Assembly (NCBI RefSeq): GCF_003387575.1 | Contig: NZ_QUAB01000047.1 | Span: 186,001 to 250,000 of the forward strand | Source of the DNA: Microbacterium bovistercoris | GTDB taxonomy: Bacteria > Actinomycetota > Actinomycetes > Actinomycetales > Microbacteriaceae | Direction of reading: 5' to 3' | Length of the DNA: 64,000 bases | Shown here: piece by piece, positions 33,248 to 42,613 of the stretch | Numbering within the stretch: position 1 is the stretch's first letter | Layout of the letters: each line of letters opens with the position of its first letter | The notes under the pieces: generated by a model | What the model saw: the letters and a program-made list of their open reading frames with translations, nothing else | Databases searched by the model: none | What the model was told of the DNA's origin: nothing | Position numbers and translations under genes: made by a program

Positions 33248-33652
33248 TCAGCTGACCGGCCCCGTCCACTTCTCGCCGGGGCCCTTGCCCACGGGATCGG
33301 GGACGGGGGAGGCCTCGCGGAAGGCGAGCTGCAGCGAGCGGAGCCCGTCGCGCAGCGGGCGTGCGTGCGCATCGCTGATCTCGGGTGCGCCGGCGGTGAT
33401 GAGACCGGCGAGCGCATTGATCAGCTTGCGCGCCTCGTCGAGATCGAGCTGGGAATCGGGGTCGTCCGCGAGGCCGAGCTTCACGGCCGCAGCGCTCATC
33501 AGGTGCACGGCGGTGGTCGTGATGACCTCGACCGCGGGGACGTCCGCGATGTCGCGCGTGGCGGCGTTCGCCGCCGCTTCCTGCTGCGCCCAGCGCTCGT
33601 GGCGGTCGTCGTCGTGGTCGTGCTGGGGCTGGTCCTGGGCAGGAATCGTCAC
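33248..33652 (-). CDS. DUF1844 family protein
   Basis: A 134-residue protein of the DUF1844 family, seen from IADVPAVEVITTTAVHLMSAAAVKLGL and the central DLDEARKLINALAGLI segment. The N-terminus is His/Asp-rich and probably flexible. GTG at 33652 is the likely start, with AAGG about 8 nt upstream; longer in-frame readings run across the infC promoter. DUF1844 often neighbours infC in actinobacteria, and here it is divergent from it. Function unknown. Confidence 0.82.
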   Translation of the reverse strand: MTIPAQDQPQHDHDDDRHERWAQQEAAANAATRDIADVPAVEVITTTAVHLMSAAAVKLGLADDPDSQLDLDEARKLINALAGLITAGAPEISDAHARPLRDGLRSLQLAFREASPVPDPVGKGPGEKWTGPVS

Positions 33653-33685
33653 TTCGGGGTGCCTTCTGGTAGACTTCAGCGGGCT

Positions 33686-33704
33686 CCGGAGCGTCATGCT
33701 CCGG
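33686..33704 (+). promoter_or_regulatory. infC leader hairpin
   Basis: CCGGAGC-GTCAT-GCTCCGG is a perfect 7-bp stem. TAGACT at 33670-33675 could be the -10 box, giving a leader of some 210 nt that begins near this hairpin. The rest of 33705-33882 shows no recognisable riboswitch. Confidence 0.4.
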
Positions 33705-33882
33705 CACGAAAGAGGATTCATTCCCACCCGCGCTTGCCGTTCCAGGCTACCGGGTTCTGCACCCCGCCGGATTCCGGTGGAAAGGGTGTGTAAGCCGGTG
33801 CTTCGTATGCATCGGCGGGTGGGGAGACTCCGATTTCGCCCGGGACGTCGCACGACGGACCGGTGGCCGAAACCCCACGTCT

Positions 33883-33894
33883 AAGGAGTTCCGC

Positions 33895-33897
<3 letters not shown>
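33883..33897 (+). promoter_or_regulatory. infC ribosome-binding site and AUC start codon
   Basis: AAGGAG (33883-33888), 6 nt, then ATC at 33895. The frame continues as [15 protein letters not shown], the conserved IF3 N-terminus, and no ATG or GTG lies at the right place. The next in-frame GTG (33928) has no ribosome-binding site and would delete 11 conserved residues. Confidence 0.85.
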
Positions 33898-34521
<624 letters not shown>

Positions 34522-34600
34522 TCCGCCCCACAGCTCCCGCCGCGTAAGCAGGCGGGTACCCCACCAGCATCCGCACGGGTGCCACACGAAGGAAGAGAAG

Positions 34601-34795
34601 ATGCCGAAGCAGAAGACCCACTCGGGTGCTAAGAAGCGCTTCAAGATCACCGGCAGCGGCAAGCTGAAGAAGCAGCAGGCCGGTATGCGCCACAACCTCG
34701 AGCACAAGTCGAGCCGTCGCACCCGCCGTCTGAACCAGGACCAGGTGCTGTCGAAGGCAGACACCAAGGTCGCGAACAAGCTCCTCGGCCGCTGA
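34601..34795 (+). CDS. rpmI: 50S ribosomal protein L35
   Basis: A 64-residue basic protein beginning [25 protein letters not shown], the L35 signature. It lies between infC and rplT in the standard infC-rpmI-rplT operon, with GAAGGAAGAGAAG as ribosome-binding site. The 79-bp gap after infC contains no evident promoter. Confidence 0.98.
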   Translation: MPKQKTHSGAKKRFKITGSGKLKKQQAGMRHNLEHKSSRRTRRLNQDQVLSKADTKVANKLLGR

Positions 34796-34825
34796 CGCGC
34801 CCGAACGCACGATAGGAACACGAAA

Positions 34826-35212
34826 ATGGCAAGAGTCAAGCGCGCAGTAAACGCGCACAAGAAGCGTCGGGTCATCCTCGAGCGCGCCTCGGGTTACCGC
34901 GGCCAGCGTTCGCGCCTCTACCGCAAGGCGAAGGAGCAGGTCACCCACTCGCTCGTCTACGCGTACCGCGACCGTCGCAAGCGCAAGGGCGACTTCCGCC
35001 GTCTGTGGATCCAGCGCATCAACGCCGCTGCCCGCCAGAACGGCATCACCTACAACCGCTTCATCCAGGGCCTCGGCCTCGCGGGTGTGCAGGTCGACCG
35101 TCGTATGCTCGCCGACCTGGCCGTGACCGACGCCGCCGCGTTCGCGACGCTGGTCGAGGTCGCGAAGAAGGCGCTTCCCTCGGACGTCAACGCTCCGAAG
35201 GCTGCTGCCTGA
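34826..35212 (+). CDS. rplT: 50S ribosomal protein L20
   Basis: A 128-residue 23S rRNA-binding protein, essential for early 50S assembly. [30 protein letters not shown] and [24 protein letters not shown] are diagnostic. GATAGGAA provides the ribosome-binding site 30 nt after rpmI. A terminator hairpin follows directly. In some bacteria L20 represses this operon; I see no obvious mimic of its rRNA site here. Confidence 0.98.
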   Translation: MARVKRAVNAHKKRRVILERASGYRGQRSRLYRKAKEQVTHSLVYAYRDRRKRKGDFRRLWIQRINAAARQNGITYNRFIQGLGLAGVQVDRRMLADLAVTDAAAFATLVEVAKKALPSDVNAPKAAA

Positions 35213-35228
35213 TCATCCGGCATCCATG

Positions 35229-35258
35229 AAGGGCGTCTCCCGCAGGGGAGGCGCCCTT
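35229..35258 (+). terminator. Terminator of the infC-rpmI-rplT operon
   Basis: AAGGGCGTCTCC and GGAGGCGCCCTT form a 12-bp stem with one G-U pair and a 6-nt loop, followed by CTTGTCT. Confidence 0.85.
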
Positions 35259-35266
35259 CTTGTCTC

Positions 35267-35272
35267 TAGACT
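35267..35272 (+). promoter_or_regulatory. -10 box for the RNA methyltransferase gene
   Basis: TAGACT, 6 nt, then GTG at 35279. The box starts 8 nt after the rplT terminator, so the transcript must be leaderless or nearly so. Confidence 0.6.
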
Positions 35273-35278
35273 GGTGGC

Positions 35279-36079
35279 GTGCTGGAGAATCCTCGCTCGC
35301 CCCGCGTCCGTGCCGTCGCCAAGCTCACGAAGCGCAGTGCGCGCACCGAGACCGGCCTGTTCCTGCTCGAAGGCCCGCAGGCGGTGCGCGAGGCGCTGAC
35401 CTATCGCCCCGAGGCGATCGTCGACCTGTTCGTCACCCCCACCAGCTGGGAGAAGCACGCCGACCTGCGCGACATGGCCGAGGATGCCGGTGTCGAGGCC
35501 GAGTTCGTCACCGAGAGCGTGCTCGCCGCGATGGCCGACACCGTCACGCCGCAGGGGCTGGTCGCCGTCGCCAGGCAGACCCCCACCTCGGTGAAGGACA
35601 TCTTCGCGGCATCCCCGCGCCTGATCGCTATCTGCGAGGAGGTGCGCGACCCCGGCAACCTCGGCACGATCATCCGCGCCGCGGATGCGGCGGGGGCGGA
35701 TGCCGTGGTGCTGACCGGCCGCACGGTCGACCCGTACAACCCCAAGGTGGTGCGTTCCACCACCGGCTCACTGTTCCACCTGCCGGTGTCGGTCGGAGGC
35801 GATCTCGCCGATGTCGTGCAGCGTGCGCACGCGGCGGGCCTGCAGATCCTCGCCGCGGATGTGAAGGGCGACGATCTGCTCGCGGCCCGTGCCGAGGGCG
35901 TGCTCGCGCAGCCCAGCGGATGGCTGTTCGGCAACGAGGCCCGCGGCCTCGCCGATGAGGCGCTGGAGCTGGCCGATCGTGTGCTGAAGCTGCCGATCTT
36001 CGGCCGGGCCGAATCGCTGAACCTCGCCACCGCGGCCAGCGTCTGCCTGTACGAGAGCGCCTTCGCGCAGCGCGCCTGA
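35279..36079 (+). CDS. TrmH/SpoU-family RNA 2'-O-methyltransferase
   Basis: A 266-residue SPOUT methyltransferase. The N-terminal substrate-binding domain spans about 1-100. The three knot motifs are EEVRDPGNLGTIIRAADAAG, LFGNEARGL and IFGRAESLNLATAASVCLYE. The target, rRNA or tRNA, cannot be told from sequence; genes in this position after rplT are often annotated as 23S rRNA methyltransferases. GTG start at 35279. Confidence 0.92.
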   Translation: MLENPRSPRVRAVAKLTKRSARTETGLFLLEGPQAVREALTYRPEAIVDLFVTPTSWEKHADLRDMAEDAGVEAEFVTESVLAAMADTVTPQGLVAVARQTPTSVKDIFAASPRLIAICEEVRDPGNLGTIIRAADAAGADAVVLTGRTVDPYNPKVVRSTTGSLFHLPVSVGGDLADVVQRAHAAGLQILAADVKGDDLLAARAEGVLAQPSGWLFGNEARGLADEALELADRVLKLPIFGRAESLNLATAASVCLYESAFAQRA

Positions 36080-36158
36080 GAGGTTTCCACCTCGTTTCCG
36101 CCTGGTCACGAAAGCACAACAGCGTATTTCGCTCTCGCGCGGTGTCCGGCGTGCGCTC

Positions 36159-36164
36159 TAGTGT
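36159..36164 (+). promoter_or_regulatory. -10 box for the glutamate transporter operon
   Basis: TAGTGT lies 6 nt before the ATG at 36171. The gap GGAGGA looks like a Shine-Dalgarno sequence, so an upstream start point with a leader is equally possible. Confidence 0.35.
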
Positions 36165-36170
36165 GGAGGA

Positions 36171-36926
36171 ATGGCAGAGAGCAAGGGCGCGGACGCCCTG
36201 GTCGTGGTCGACCACGTCGAGAAGCACTATGGCGACTTCCACGCGCTGAAGGACATCAATCTCACCGTCGACAAGGGCGAGGTGGTCGTCGTCATCGGCC
36301 CGTCAGGGTCCGGAAAGTCGACGCTGTGTCGCACGATCAACCGCCTCGAGACCATCACCAGCGGTGAGATCCGCATCGACGGCGCCCTCCTCCCCGCCGA
36401 GGGCAAGGGCCTCGCGAAGCTGCGTGCCGATGTCGGCATGGTGTTCCAGTCGTTCAACCTGTTCGCGCATCTCACCATCCTCGAGAACGTCACCCTCGGG
36501 CCGATCAAGGTGCGCGGCATGAAGAAGGCGGACGCCGACAAGCAGGCGATGATGCTCCTGGAGCGGGTCGGCGTCGGTCAGCAGGCGCAGAAGCTCCCCG
36601 CGCAGCTGTCCGGCGGACAGCAGCAGCGCGTCGCGATCGCGCGCGCCCTCGCCATGCAGCCGAAGGTGATGCTGTTCGACGAGCCCACCAGCGCCCTCGA
36701 CCCGGAGATGATCAACGAGGTCCTGGACGTCATGGTGCAGCTCGCGCACGAGGGCATGACCATGATCGTGGTCACCCACGAGATGGGCTTCGCCCGTAAG
36801 GCCGCGAACCGCGTCGTCTTCATGGCGGACGGCTCGATCGTCGAAGAGGCGACGCCGGAGGAGTTCTTCACGAATCCGAAGAGCGACAGGGCGAAGGACT
36901 TCCTCTCGAAGCTGCTCACCCACTGA
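36171..36926 (+). CDS. gluA: Glutamate ABC transporter, ATP-binding protein
   Basis: A 251-residue polar-amino-acid-type ATPase. Walker A is [10 protein letters not shown], signature [15 protein letters not shown], Walker [15 protein letters not shown] and H-loop [13 protein letters not shown]. With the following binding protein and two permeases it reproduces the gluABCD glutamate uptake operon of Corynebacterium, and the order is identical. Energises import at the inner face of the membrane. Confidence 0.94.
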   Translation: MAESKGADALVVVDHVEKHYGDFHALKDINLTVDKGEVVVVIGPSGSGKSTLCRTINRLETITSGEIRIDGALLPAEGKGLAKLRADVGMVFQSFNLFAHLTILENVTLGPIKVRGMKKADADKQAMMLLERVGVGQQAQKLPAQLSGGQQQRVAIARALAMQPKVMLFDEPTSALDPEMINEVLDVMVQLAHEGMTMIVVTHEMGFARKAANRVVFMADGSIVEEATPEEFFTNPKSDRAKDFLSKLLTH

Positions 36927-36977
36927 CCTTCCCCGCGCGGAGATCCCGCGCACACACAGCACACGAAGGAGACGCAC

Positions 36978-37898
36978 ATGCGACGCACCAAGACTCTCGC
37001 GGCGATCGGAATCGCCGCGACCGCCCTGCTCGCCCTGACGGCGTGCAACAGCGGAACCCCCAGCAACCCCGGCGGCACGGGCGGCGGAGACGGCGACGGC
37101 GGCGACGCCGACAAGACGCCCTGGACCGTCGCCGAGGACGTCGCCCTCGAGGGCAGCCCGACCTTCGACGCGATGGAGGAGCGTGGCAAGGTCGTCATCG
37201 GCGTCAAGGAGGACCAGCCGGGTCTCGGGTACATCGATGTCACGACCCAGGAGCGCTCCGGCTTCGACGTCGACATCGCCCGCTGGATCGCCGCCTCGCT
37301 GGGCTTCGACGAGGACCAGATCGACTTCCAGGCGATCGCGTCCGCGAACCGCGAGCAGGCGATCGTGAACGGTGACATCGACTACTACGTCGGCACCTAC
37401 TCGATCACCGACAAGCGCAAGGAGCAGATCGACTTCGCGGGTCCGTACTTCATCACCGGTCAAGGCCTCCTCGTCGCGGCCGACGACGACACCATCAAGA
37501 GCGAGAAGGACCTCAACAAGGACACCACGGTGTGCTCTGCGACCGGCTCCACCCCGATCCAGAACATCCGCACCAACTTCCCCGAGGTCCCCACCAAGGA
37601 GTTCGATCTGTACTCGGCCTGCGTCGAGGCTCTGCTGAACGGCACCGTCCAGGCTGTGACCACCGACCAGGCCATCCTGATCGGCTACGCCGCACAGGAC
37701 CCCGAGAAGCTGAAGGTCGTCGGCGAGCCGTTCACCGTCGAGAAGTACGGCGTGGGTCTGGCGAAGGGCGATGACGCGCTGCGCCAGCACATCAACGACC
37801 TGTTCACCGACGGCAACGACGTCTGGCAGCAGATCTTCGACAACAACCTCGGCTCGTCCGGCATCACAGTCGAGCAGCCCGAGGTCGACGCGTACTGA
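36978..37898 (+). CDS. gluB: Glutamate ABC transporter, substrate-binding lipoprotein
   Basis: A 306-residue lipoprotein. The signal peptide ends in lipobox LTAC (cysteine near residue 23), followed by a Gly/Asp-rich linker. The periplasmic-binding fold carries GKVVIGVKEDQPGLGY, GFDVDIARWIAASLG, DYYVGTYSITDKRKEQIDFAGPY and AVTTDQAIL. Two cysteines (in TTVCSATG and YSACVEAL) may pair. Glutamate specificity follows from operon and family resemblance. GAAGGAGACGCAC precedes the ATG. Confidence 0.94.
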   Translation: MRRTKTLAAIGIAATALLALTACNSGTPSNPGGTGGGDGDGGDADKTPWTVAEDVALEGSPTFDAMEERGKVVIGVKEDQPGLGYIDVTTQERSGFDVDIARWIAASLGFDEDQIDFQAIASANREQAIVNGDIDYYVGTYSITDKRKEQIDFAGPYFITGQGLLVAADDDTIKSEKDLNKDTTVCSATGSTPIQNIRTNFPEVPTKEFDLYSACVEALLNGTVQAVTTDQAILIGYAAQDPEKLKVVGEPFTVEKYGVGLAKGDDALRQHINDLFTDGNDVWQQIFDNNLGSSGITVEQPEVDAY

Positions 37899-37958
37899 TC
37901 ACCAGGTCGGGGGCGGCGATGGCCGTCCCCGACCTCGCACCTGACAGGGGGAGGCTCC

Positions 37959-38606
37959 ATGGGAGTCATCTTCGACAACATGGATCTGTGGCCCCAGGCT
38001 CTGGGGAACACCCTCATCCTCTTCTTCGCGGGCGGACTGCTCGCTCTCGTGCTGGGCATCATCGTGGGCGCCATGCGCGTCTCGCCGGTGCCGATCGCTC
38101 GGGCAGTCGGTACGGTCTACGTCAACCTGGTGCGCAACACACCGCTGACACTGGTCTTCTTCTTCTTCGTCTTCGGCTACCCCCAGCTCGGACTTCCGCG
38201 TCTCAACGCCGTCACTCTCGGAGTTCTCGCGCTCGGCATCTACACGGCGACATACGTGGCCGAGGTTCTCCGCGCCGGCATCAACACCGTGCCCGTCGGG
38301 CAGGCGGAGGCCGCCCGCGCGATCGGACTCCCGTTCGGGCAGGTCATGACGCTGGTGGTGCTGCCGCAGGCCTTCCGCTCGGTCGTGCCGCCGATGATGA
38401 GCGTGTTCATCGCGCTGCTCAAGAACACGACGGTCGCCGCAGGTTTCGCGATCACCGAGCTCGGTGCGGTCCGAGCGTTCATGAGCGAGCGCGGTGAGAA
38501 CGCCCTCGTCGTGCTGCTCTGGGTCGCGGCCATCTTCGTCGCCCTGGTCATGCTGCTGAGCTGGGCGCAGCGAAGCCTCGAGAACAAGTGGAGGATCGCG
38601 CGATGA
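37959..38606 (+). CDS. gluC: Glutamate ABC transporter, permease GluC
   Basis: A 215-residue HisM-type permease with about five helices. The ATPase-contacting EAA loop reads GQAEAARAIGLPFGQVMTLVVLPQAFRSV. YVNLVRNTPLTLVFFF is typical of amino-acid permeases. GGGGGAGG supplies the ribosome-binding site. It overlaps gluD by 4 nt (ATGA). Confidence 0.94.
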   Translation: MGVIFDNMDLWPQALGNTLILFFAGGLLALVLGIIVGAMRVSPVPIARAVGTVYVNLVRNTPLTLVFFFFVFGYPQLGLPRLNAVTLGVLALGIYTATYVAEVLRAGINTVPVGQAEAARAIGLPFGQVMTLVVLPQAFRSVVPPMMSVFIALLKNTTVAAGFAITELGAVRAFMSERGENALVVLLWVAAIFVALVMLLSWAQRSLENKWRIAR

Positions 38607-39535
38607 GCTCCGTCCTGTACGACGTCCCCGGCCCGAAGGCTGCGCGGCGCAACCTGATCCTCGGGGTGGTGACCGTGCTGGTCGTGCTCGCGATCGTGGG
38701 CTTCATCGCCTACCGGTTCGCGGTCACGGGTCAGTTCGATCCCTCACGCTGGTACGTGTTCACCTTCACCGCGGTGTGGGAGCAGATCCTCACTGCGCTG
38801 GGGAACACCCTTGCGGCGTTCGCGGCGGCGGCGGTGCTGAGCCTCGTGCTCGCCTTCGTCCTCGCCATCGGCCGGCTGTCCGATCACGCCTGGGTGCGAG
38901 TGCCCATCACGGTGATCACCGAGTTCTTCCGCGCGGTCCCGGTGCTGGTGTTCATGATGCTGCTGTTCTACGGCCTCCCTGTGGTCGGCATCAAGATGTC
39001 GCCGTACTGGGCTGTGGTGATCGCGCTGACGATGTACAACGGATCGGTTCTCGCCGAGGCTCTGCGTGCGGGTGTCGAAGCTCTGCCGCGTGGCCAGAAG
39101 GAAGCCGGCTACGCGATCGGCCTGCGCAAGAGCGGCGTGATGACATTGATCCTGCTGCCGCAGGCCGTCCGTGCGATGCTCCCCGTGATCGTCTCGCAGC
39201 TCGTCGTCACGCTGAAGGACACCGCGCTCGGATTCATCATCACCTACCCCGAGCTGCTCTACTTCGCCAAGCTTCTCGGTTCTCAGCAGGGGCGTCCCGT
39301 CCTGCAGTCCGCGATCGTCATCGGCGGCATCTACATCGTGATGTGTCTGATCCTCGCCGCGATCGCGAAGTGGGTCGAGAAGAAGACGTCGCGTTCGCCG
39401 AAGCTGAAGGGCTACGCACCGGAGGCCGGCGGCGGAGACCCGCGGATCCACGACGGTTCGACGGTGACCGAGGTCATCGCGATGCAGCGCGGCGCGGGCA
39501 AGTTCGACGCAGGCAGCGGCATCCCGCCGCAGTGA
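38603..39535 (+). CDS. gluD: Glutamate ABC transporter, permease GluD
   Basis: A 310-residue partner of GluC, longer because of an N-terminal cytoplasmic extension and a ~45-residue charged C-terminal tail. The EAA loop is GQKEAGYAIGLRKSGVMTLILLPQAVRAM, and EFFRAVPVLVFMMLLFYGLP matches the family. ATG at 38603 overlaps the gluC stop and has GGAGGA upstream, better than an upstream GTG. A hairpin follows. Confidence 0.93.
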   Translation: MSSVLYDVPGPKAARRNLILGVVTVLVVLAIVGFIAYRFAVTGQFDPSRWYVFTFTAVWEQILTALGNTLAAFAAAAVLSLVLAFVLAIGRLSDHAWVRVPITVITEFFRAVPVLVFMMLLFYGLPVVGIKMSPYWAVVIALTMYNGSVLAEALRAGVEALPRGQKEAGYAIGLRKSGVMTLILLPQAVRAMLPVIVSQLVVTLKDTALGFIITYPELLYFAKLLGSQQGRPVLQSAIVIGGIYIVMCLILAAIAKWVEKKTSRSPKLKGYAPEAGGGDPRIHDGSTVTEVIAMQRGAGKFDAGSGIPPQ

Positions 39536-39538
39536 GAT

Positions 39539-39568
39539 GCGGTGACCGCGCTACGGCGCGATCACCGC
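39539..39568. terminator. Bidirectional hairpin between gluD and the gluconate kinase gene
   Basis: Arms 39539-39551 and 39556-39568 pair at 12 of 13 positions around a TACG loop. It overlaps the last codons of the convergent kinase gene, which ends at 39551. Confidence 0.6.
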
Positions 39569-41056
39569 GTCGTACGCGGCGTCGAAGCGCTCGCGCAGGT
39601 CGGCGTAGTAGTCCTGCTCTGCGGCATCCGGCAGCACGGGCTCGGTCGGCGGGATCTGCGCCATCGGCCTGCTCGGCTCGAGCACGGAGAGGGCGATCAC
39701 GGCCGCGCCTCGCATGGTCACGCGCTTGACGTTCACGACCTGCACCGGGAACCCGATCGCCTGTGCCACGACGCGCATCAGGCCGGGGAAGTGGCCGGTG
39801 ACGCCGCCCGAGGCGATCACGCGCTGCACTCCGGGGTTCGCCTCGACGAGCTGCGCGAACACCCGGCCGTACGAGACCGCCACGCCCTCGGCGGCGCCGC
39901 GCCACAGGTCGAGGGGCGTCGTCGAGGACGACACCCCCGTGAGCACAGCCCTGGCGTCGCCGGCCCAACCGGTGGCGCGTTCGCCGGTGAGGAAGGGCAG
40001 CATCAAGGGCGTCCCCGCCGACGGAGGAGCGGTGAGCGTCTGCTCGATCGCCTCGAGCGGGGCCGGGGCGAGCGTGGACTGCAGCCACAGCATCACGCGC
40101 CCCACGTCGTTCAGCGCGCCGCCGACGATCGACTGGGATCGCGAGACCCGATAGGCCCAGAGGCCCGAGGGCAGAACCTCGGGCGTGCCGTCCACGATCA
40201 CCCGGATCGCGCCCGACGTGGCCGCCGACATCGCCGCGACATCCGGGGTGTCGGCGCCGACGCCGACATTCGACGCATAGCCGTCCGGAACGGCGGGGAA
40301 CCACGCGGCGCCCTCGAGCGCGGGCCAGCGCAGAGCGACCTCGGGCGAGACGTCGGTGAGCGGCTGATCGGGGTCGACGATGGGCGCGAAGCGCGAACGA
40401 TCCACCCCGACCTCGGCGAGCAGCTCGTCGTCCAGCTCGCAGGTGTGACGGTTGAGGATGCCGGCCCACGCCATCGTGGAGGTCGCAGCGCCCTCCACAC
40501 CCGCGAGCACGGCGTAGACGTACTCGCCGAGGGAGAGGAACTTGGCCGTCCCGGCGAACACATCGGGGAACTCGTCCTGCAGCCAGAGCAGCCGGGGCGG
40601 GTGGTAGCTGGTGTGCAGGCGTGCGCCGATGCGCTGGTGCACGGCGGTCTCGTCGAGCCGGGCGCGCAGCCGGGCGAGATGTGCGGCTGACCGCGAATCG
40701 GCGTAGGTGAAGCAGGGTGTCAGCGCCCGCCCTTCGGCATCCACGCACACCAGGGACGAGGCGAACGTGTCCATCACGACGGCGCGGATACGCCCGGGCG
40801 CTATGCCGGCGGTGACCTGGCCGATGAGGTCCGCCACCTCGGCGGTCACCTGATCGGCGTCGATCTCGACCGTGCCGTCCGCGGCCTCCGTGAACACGTG
40901 GTCCGCTTTGGCCATGCGCTTCTTGACCGGACGCGCGTAGGCGTCGTAGAGGCAGCACCTGGTGGAGCCGGAGCCGATGTCGATCGCGAGGACGAACGGA
41001 TCAGGAGCATCCTCGATCGTGATGCTGCGGGTCGTGGGGACATCCTCGTGCGCCAT
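39551..41056 (-). CDS. gntK: FGGY-family carbohydrate kinase, probable gluconokinase
   Basis: A 501-residue sugar kinase of the FGGY (actin-like) superfamily. The N-terminal phosphate loop is LAIDIGSGSTRCCLYD and the C-terminal adenosine loop is VIASGGVTGHFPGLM. Substrate assignment to gluconate rests on the divergent GntP permease; the kinase family alone also covers xylulose, ribulose and glycerol. The start at 41056 has GAGGGGTGAG upstream and a TAGGAT box at 41079-41084. Confidence 0.85.
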   Translation of the reverse strand: MAHEDVPTTRSITIEDAPDPFVLAIDIGSGSTRCCLYDAYARPVKKRMAKADHVFTEAADGTVEIDADQVTAEVADLIGQVTAGIAPGRIRAVVMDTFASSLVCVDAEGRALTPCFTYADSRSAAHLARLRARLDETAVHQRIGARLHTSYHPPRLLWLQDEFPDVFAGTAKFLSLGEYVYAVLAGVEGAATSTMAWAGILNRHTCELDDELLAEVGVDRSRFAPIVDPDQPLTDVSPEVALRWPALEGAAWFPAVPDGYASNVGVGADTPDVAAMSAATSGAIRVIVDGTPEVLPSGLWAYRVSRSQSIVGGALNDVGRVMLWLQSTLAPAPLEAIEQTLTAPPSAGTPLMLPFLTGERATGWAGDARAVLTGVSSSTTPLDLWRGAAEGVAVSYGRVFAQLVEANPGVQRVIASGGVTGHFPGLMRVVAQAIGFPVQVVNVKRVTMRGAAVIALSVLEPSRPMAQIPPTEPVLPDAAEQDYYADLRERFDAAYDAVIAP

Positions 41057-41093
41057 CTGCTCACCCCTCTCGCGGCCGATCCTATCCGTCCGC

Positions 41094-41113
41094 TAGCGTG
41101 TGCGGTACGGCAC
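41094..41113 (+). promoter_or_regulatory. gntP -10 box and near-palindrome over the start point
   Basis: TAGCGT (41094-41099) is followed by GTGCGGTACGGCAC (41100-41113), a 14-bp imperfect palindrome with 6 of 7 pairs, covering the expected start point. A GntR- or LacI-type repressor site is possible. Confidence 0.35.
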
Positions 41114-41149
41114 GGGCCGACGCCGACCCGCCGCAGTGAGGAGTTCGTC

Positions 41150-42568
41150 ATGCACGTTTCCTTCAGTTCCGGATCAGCAGTCCTGGGCAGGCTCCTTCCG
41201 CTCGCCGACCCGGTGGAACCCGCAGCGGGGACGACCCAGCTGATCATCGCGGCGGTCGTGTCGATCGCCGTGATCGTCGTGCTGATCGTCTGGGTCAAGA
41301 TGCATCCGTTCTTCGCCCTGATGCTGGGCGCGGCGGTGATGGCCATCGCGGCGAACATGGGCTTCGAGAACGCGTTCACCTCGTTCTCGGCGGGACTCGG
41401 CGCCACCGTCGGCGGTGTCGGCGTGCTGATCGTGCTCGGTGCGGTGATCGGAAGATTCCTCACCGAATCCGGCGGTGCCGACGAGATCGTCGACACCATC
41501 CTCGCCAAGACGCCGCTGAAGCGGCTGCCCTGGGCGATGGCGTTCGCGGCCTTCATCATCGGCATTCCGCTGTTCTTCGAGGTCGGTGTCGTGCTGCTCA
41601 TCCCGATCGTGATGCTGGTCGCGAAGCGCGCGAAGCTGCCGGTCATCCTCGTCGGCATCCCCGCGCTGGCCGGCCTCTCCGCGCTGCACGGCCTGGTGCC
41701 GCCGCACCCCGGGCCGCTGATCGCGATCGACGCACTCGGTGCGAACCTCGGGCTGACCCTGGCGTTCGGCCTGCTGGTCGCCGTGCCCACCGTGATCATC
41801 GCCGGCCCCGTGCTCGCGAAGCCGATGGCCAGATGGGTGCCCATCCAGGCCACCAGCCAGCTGCTCGACGCCGTCGACGAGGCCGATGAGGAGGAGCGCC
41901 GGCGTCCGTCGTTCGGCATCGCCCTGTCGGTGGTGCTGATGCCGGTGGTACTGATGCTGCTGATGACCGTGGTGGAGGCGATGGGCGTCGGCGAGTCCGT
42001 CGTCGGCCAGGTGCTGGTCTGGATCGGCACTCCGCTGCAGGCGCTCCTGATCACGTCGCTGTACGCGATGATCGTGCTCGGCACCGCTCTCGGCCGCTCG
42101 ATGGCGGAGGTCTCGCGGGAGACCGGCGCGGCCTTCGCTCCGATCGCCTCGATCCTGCTGATCGTCGGCGCGGGTGGCGGATTCAAGCAGACCCTCGTCG
42201 ACTCCGGTGTCGGGCAGGTCATCGGCAACGGCATCGCCGGCTCCGGCATCCCGCTGCTGATCGCCGGCTGGCTCGTCGCCGTCGTCATCCGCCTGGCCAC
42301 GGGATCCGCCACGGTCGCGACCATCACCGCGGCCGGGATCATGGCGCCTCTGGTGGGCGATCTCAGCGCGACGCACGTGGCGCTGATGGTGCTCTCGATC
42401 GGCGCGGGCTCGGTGTTCCTCTCGCACGTGAACGACGCGGGGTTCTGGCTGGTGAAGGAGTACTTCGGCATGACGGTCGGGCAGACGTTCAAGACCTGGA
42501 GCCTGATGGAGTGCGCGGTGTCGGTCGTGGGGCTCGCCGGGGTGCTGGTGCTCGGTCTGATCGTCTGA
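41150..42568 (+). CDS. gntP: GntP-family gluconate:H+ symporter
   Basis: A 472-residue permease with about 12-14 helices and the GntP landmarks GIPLFFEVGVVLLIPIV, GLVPPHPGPLIAID and GAGGGFKQTLVDSGVG. It should bring gluconate or a related sugar acid across the inner membrane. ATG at 41150 has GAGGAG spaced 6 nt. It is divergent from the kinase, so uptake and phosphorylation share a 93-bp control region. Confidence 0.92.
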   Translation: MHVSFSSGSAVLGRLLPLADPVEPAAGTTQLIIAAVVSIAVIVVLIVWVKMHPFFALMLGAAVMAIAANMGFENAFTSFSAGLGATVGGVGVLIVLGAVIGRFLTESGGADEIVDTILAKTPLKRLPWAMAFAAFIIGIPLFFEVGVVLLIPIVMLVAKRAKLPVILVGIPALAGLSALHGLVPPHPGPLIAIDALGANLGLTLAFGLLVAVPTVIIAGPVLAKPMARWVPIQATSQLLDAVDEADEEERRRPSFGIALSVVLMPVVLMLLMTVVEAMGVGESVVGQVLVWIGTPLQALLITSLYAMIVLGTALGRSMAEVSRETGAAFAPIASILLIVGAGGGFKQTLVDSGVGQVIGNGIAGSGIPLLIAGWLVAVVIRLATGSATVATITAAGIMAPLVGDLSATHVALMVLSIGAGSVFLSHVNDAGFWLVKEYFGMTVGQTFKTWSLMECAVSVVGLAGVLVLGLIV

Positions 42569-42599
42569 CCGCGGCGCTTCGGGGCGCCGCGTGCGCCGG

Positions 42600-42605
42600 T
42601 AGAAT
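42600..42605 (+). promoter_or_regulatory. -10 box for pheS
   Basis: TAGAAT, then 8 nt, then GTG at 42614, with no ribosome-binding site between. Confidence 0.5.
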
Positions 42606-42613
42606 CGATTCTC

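Noticed and set aside
36303..37790. Minus-strand frame opposite gluA and gluB
   Set aside because: Antisense to two clear transporter genes, with repetitive Leu/Asp/Gly/Val content and no domain.
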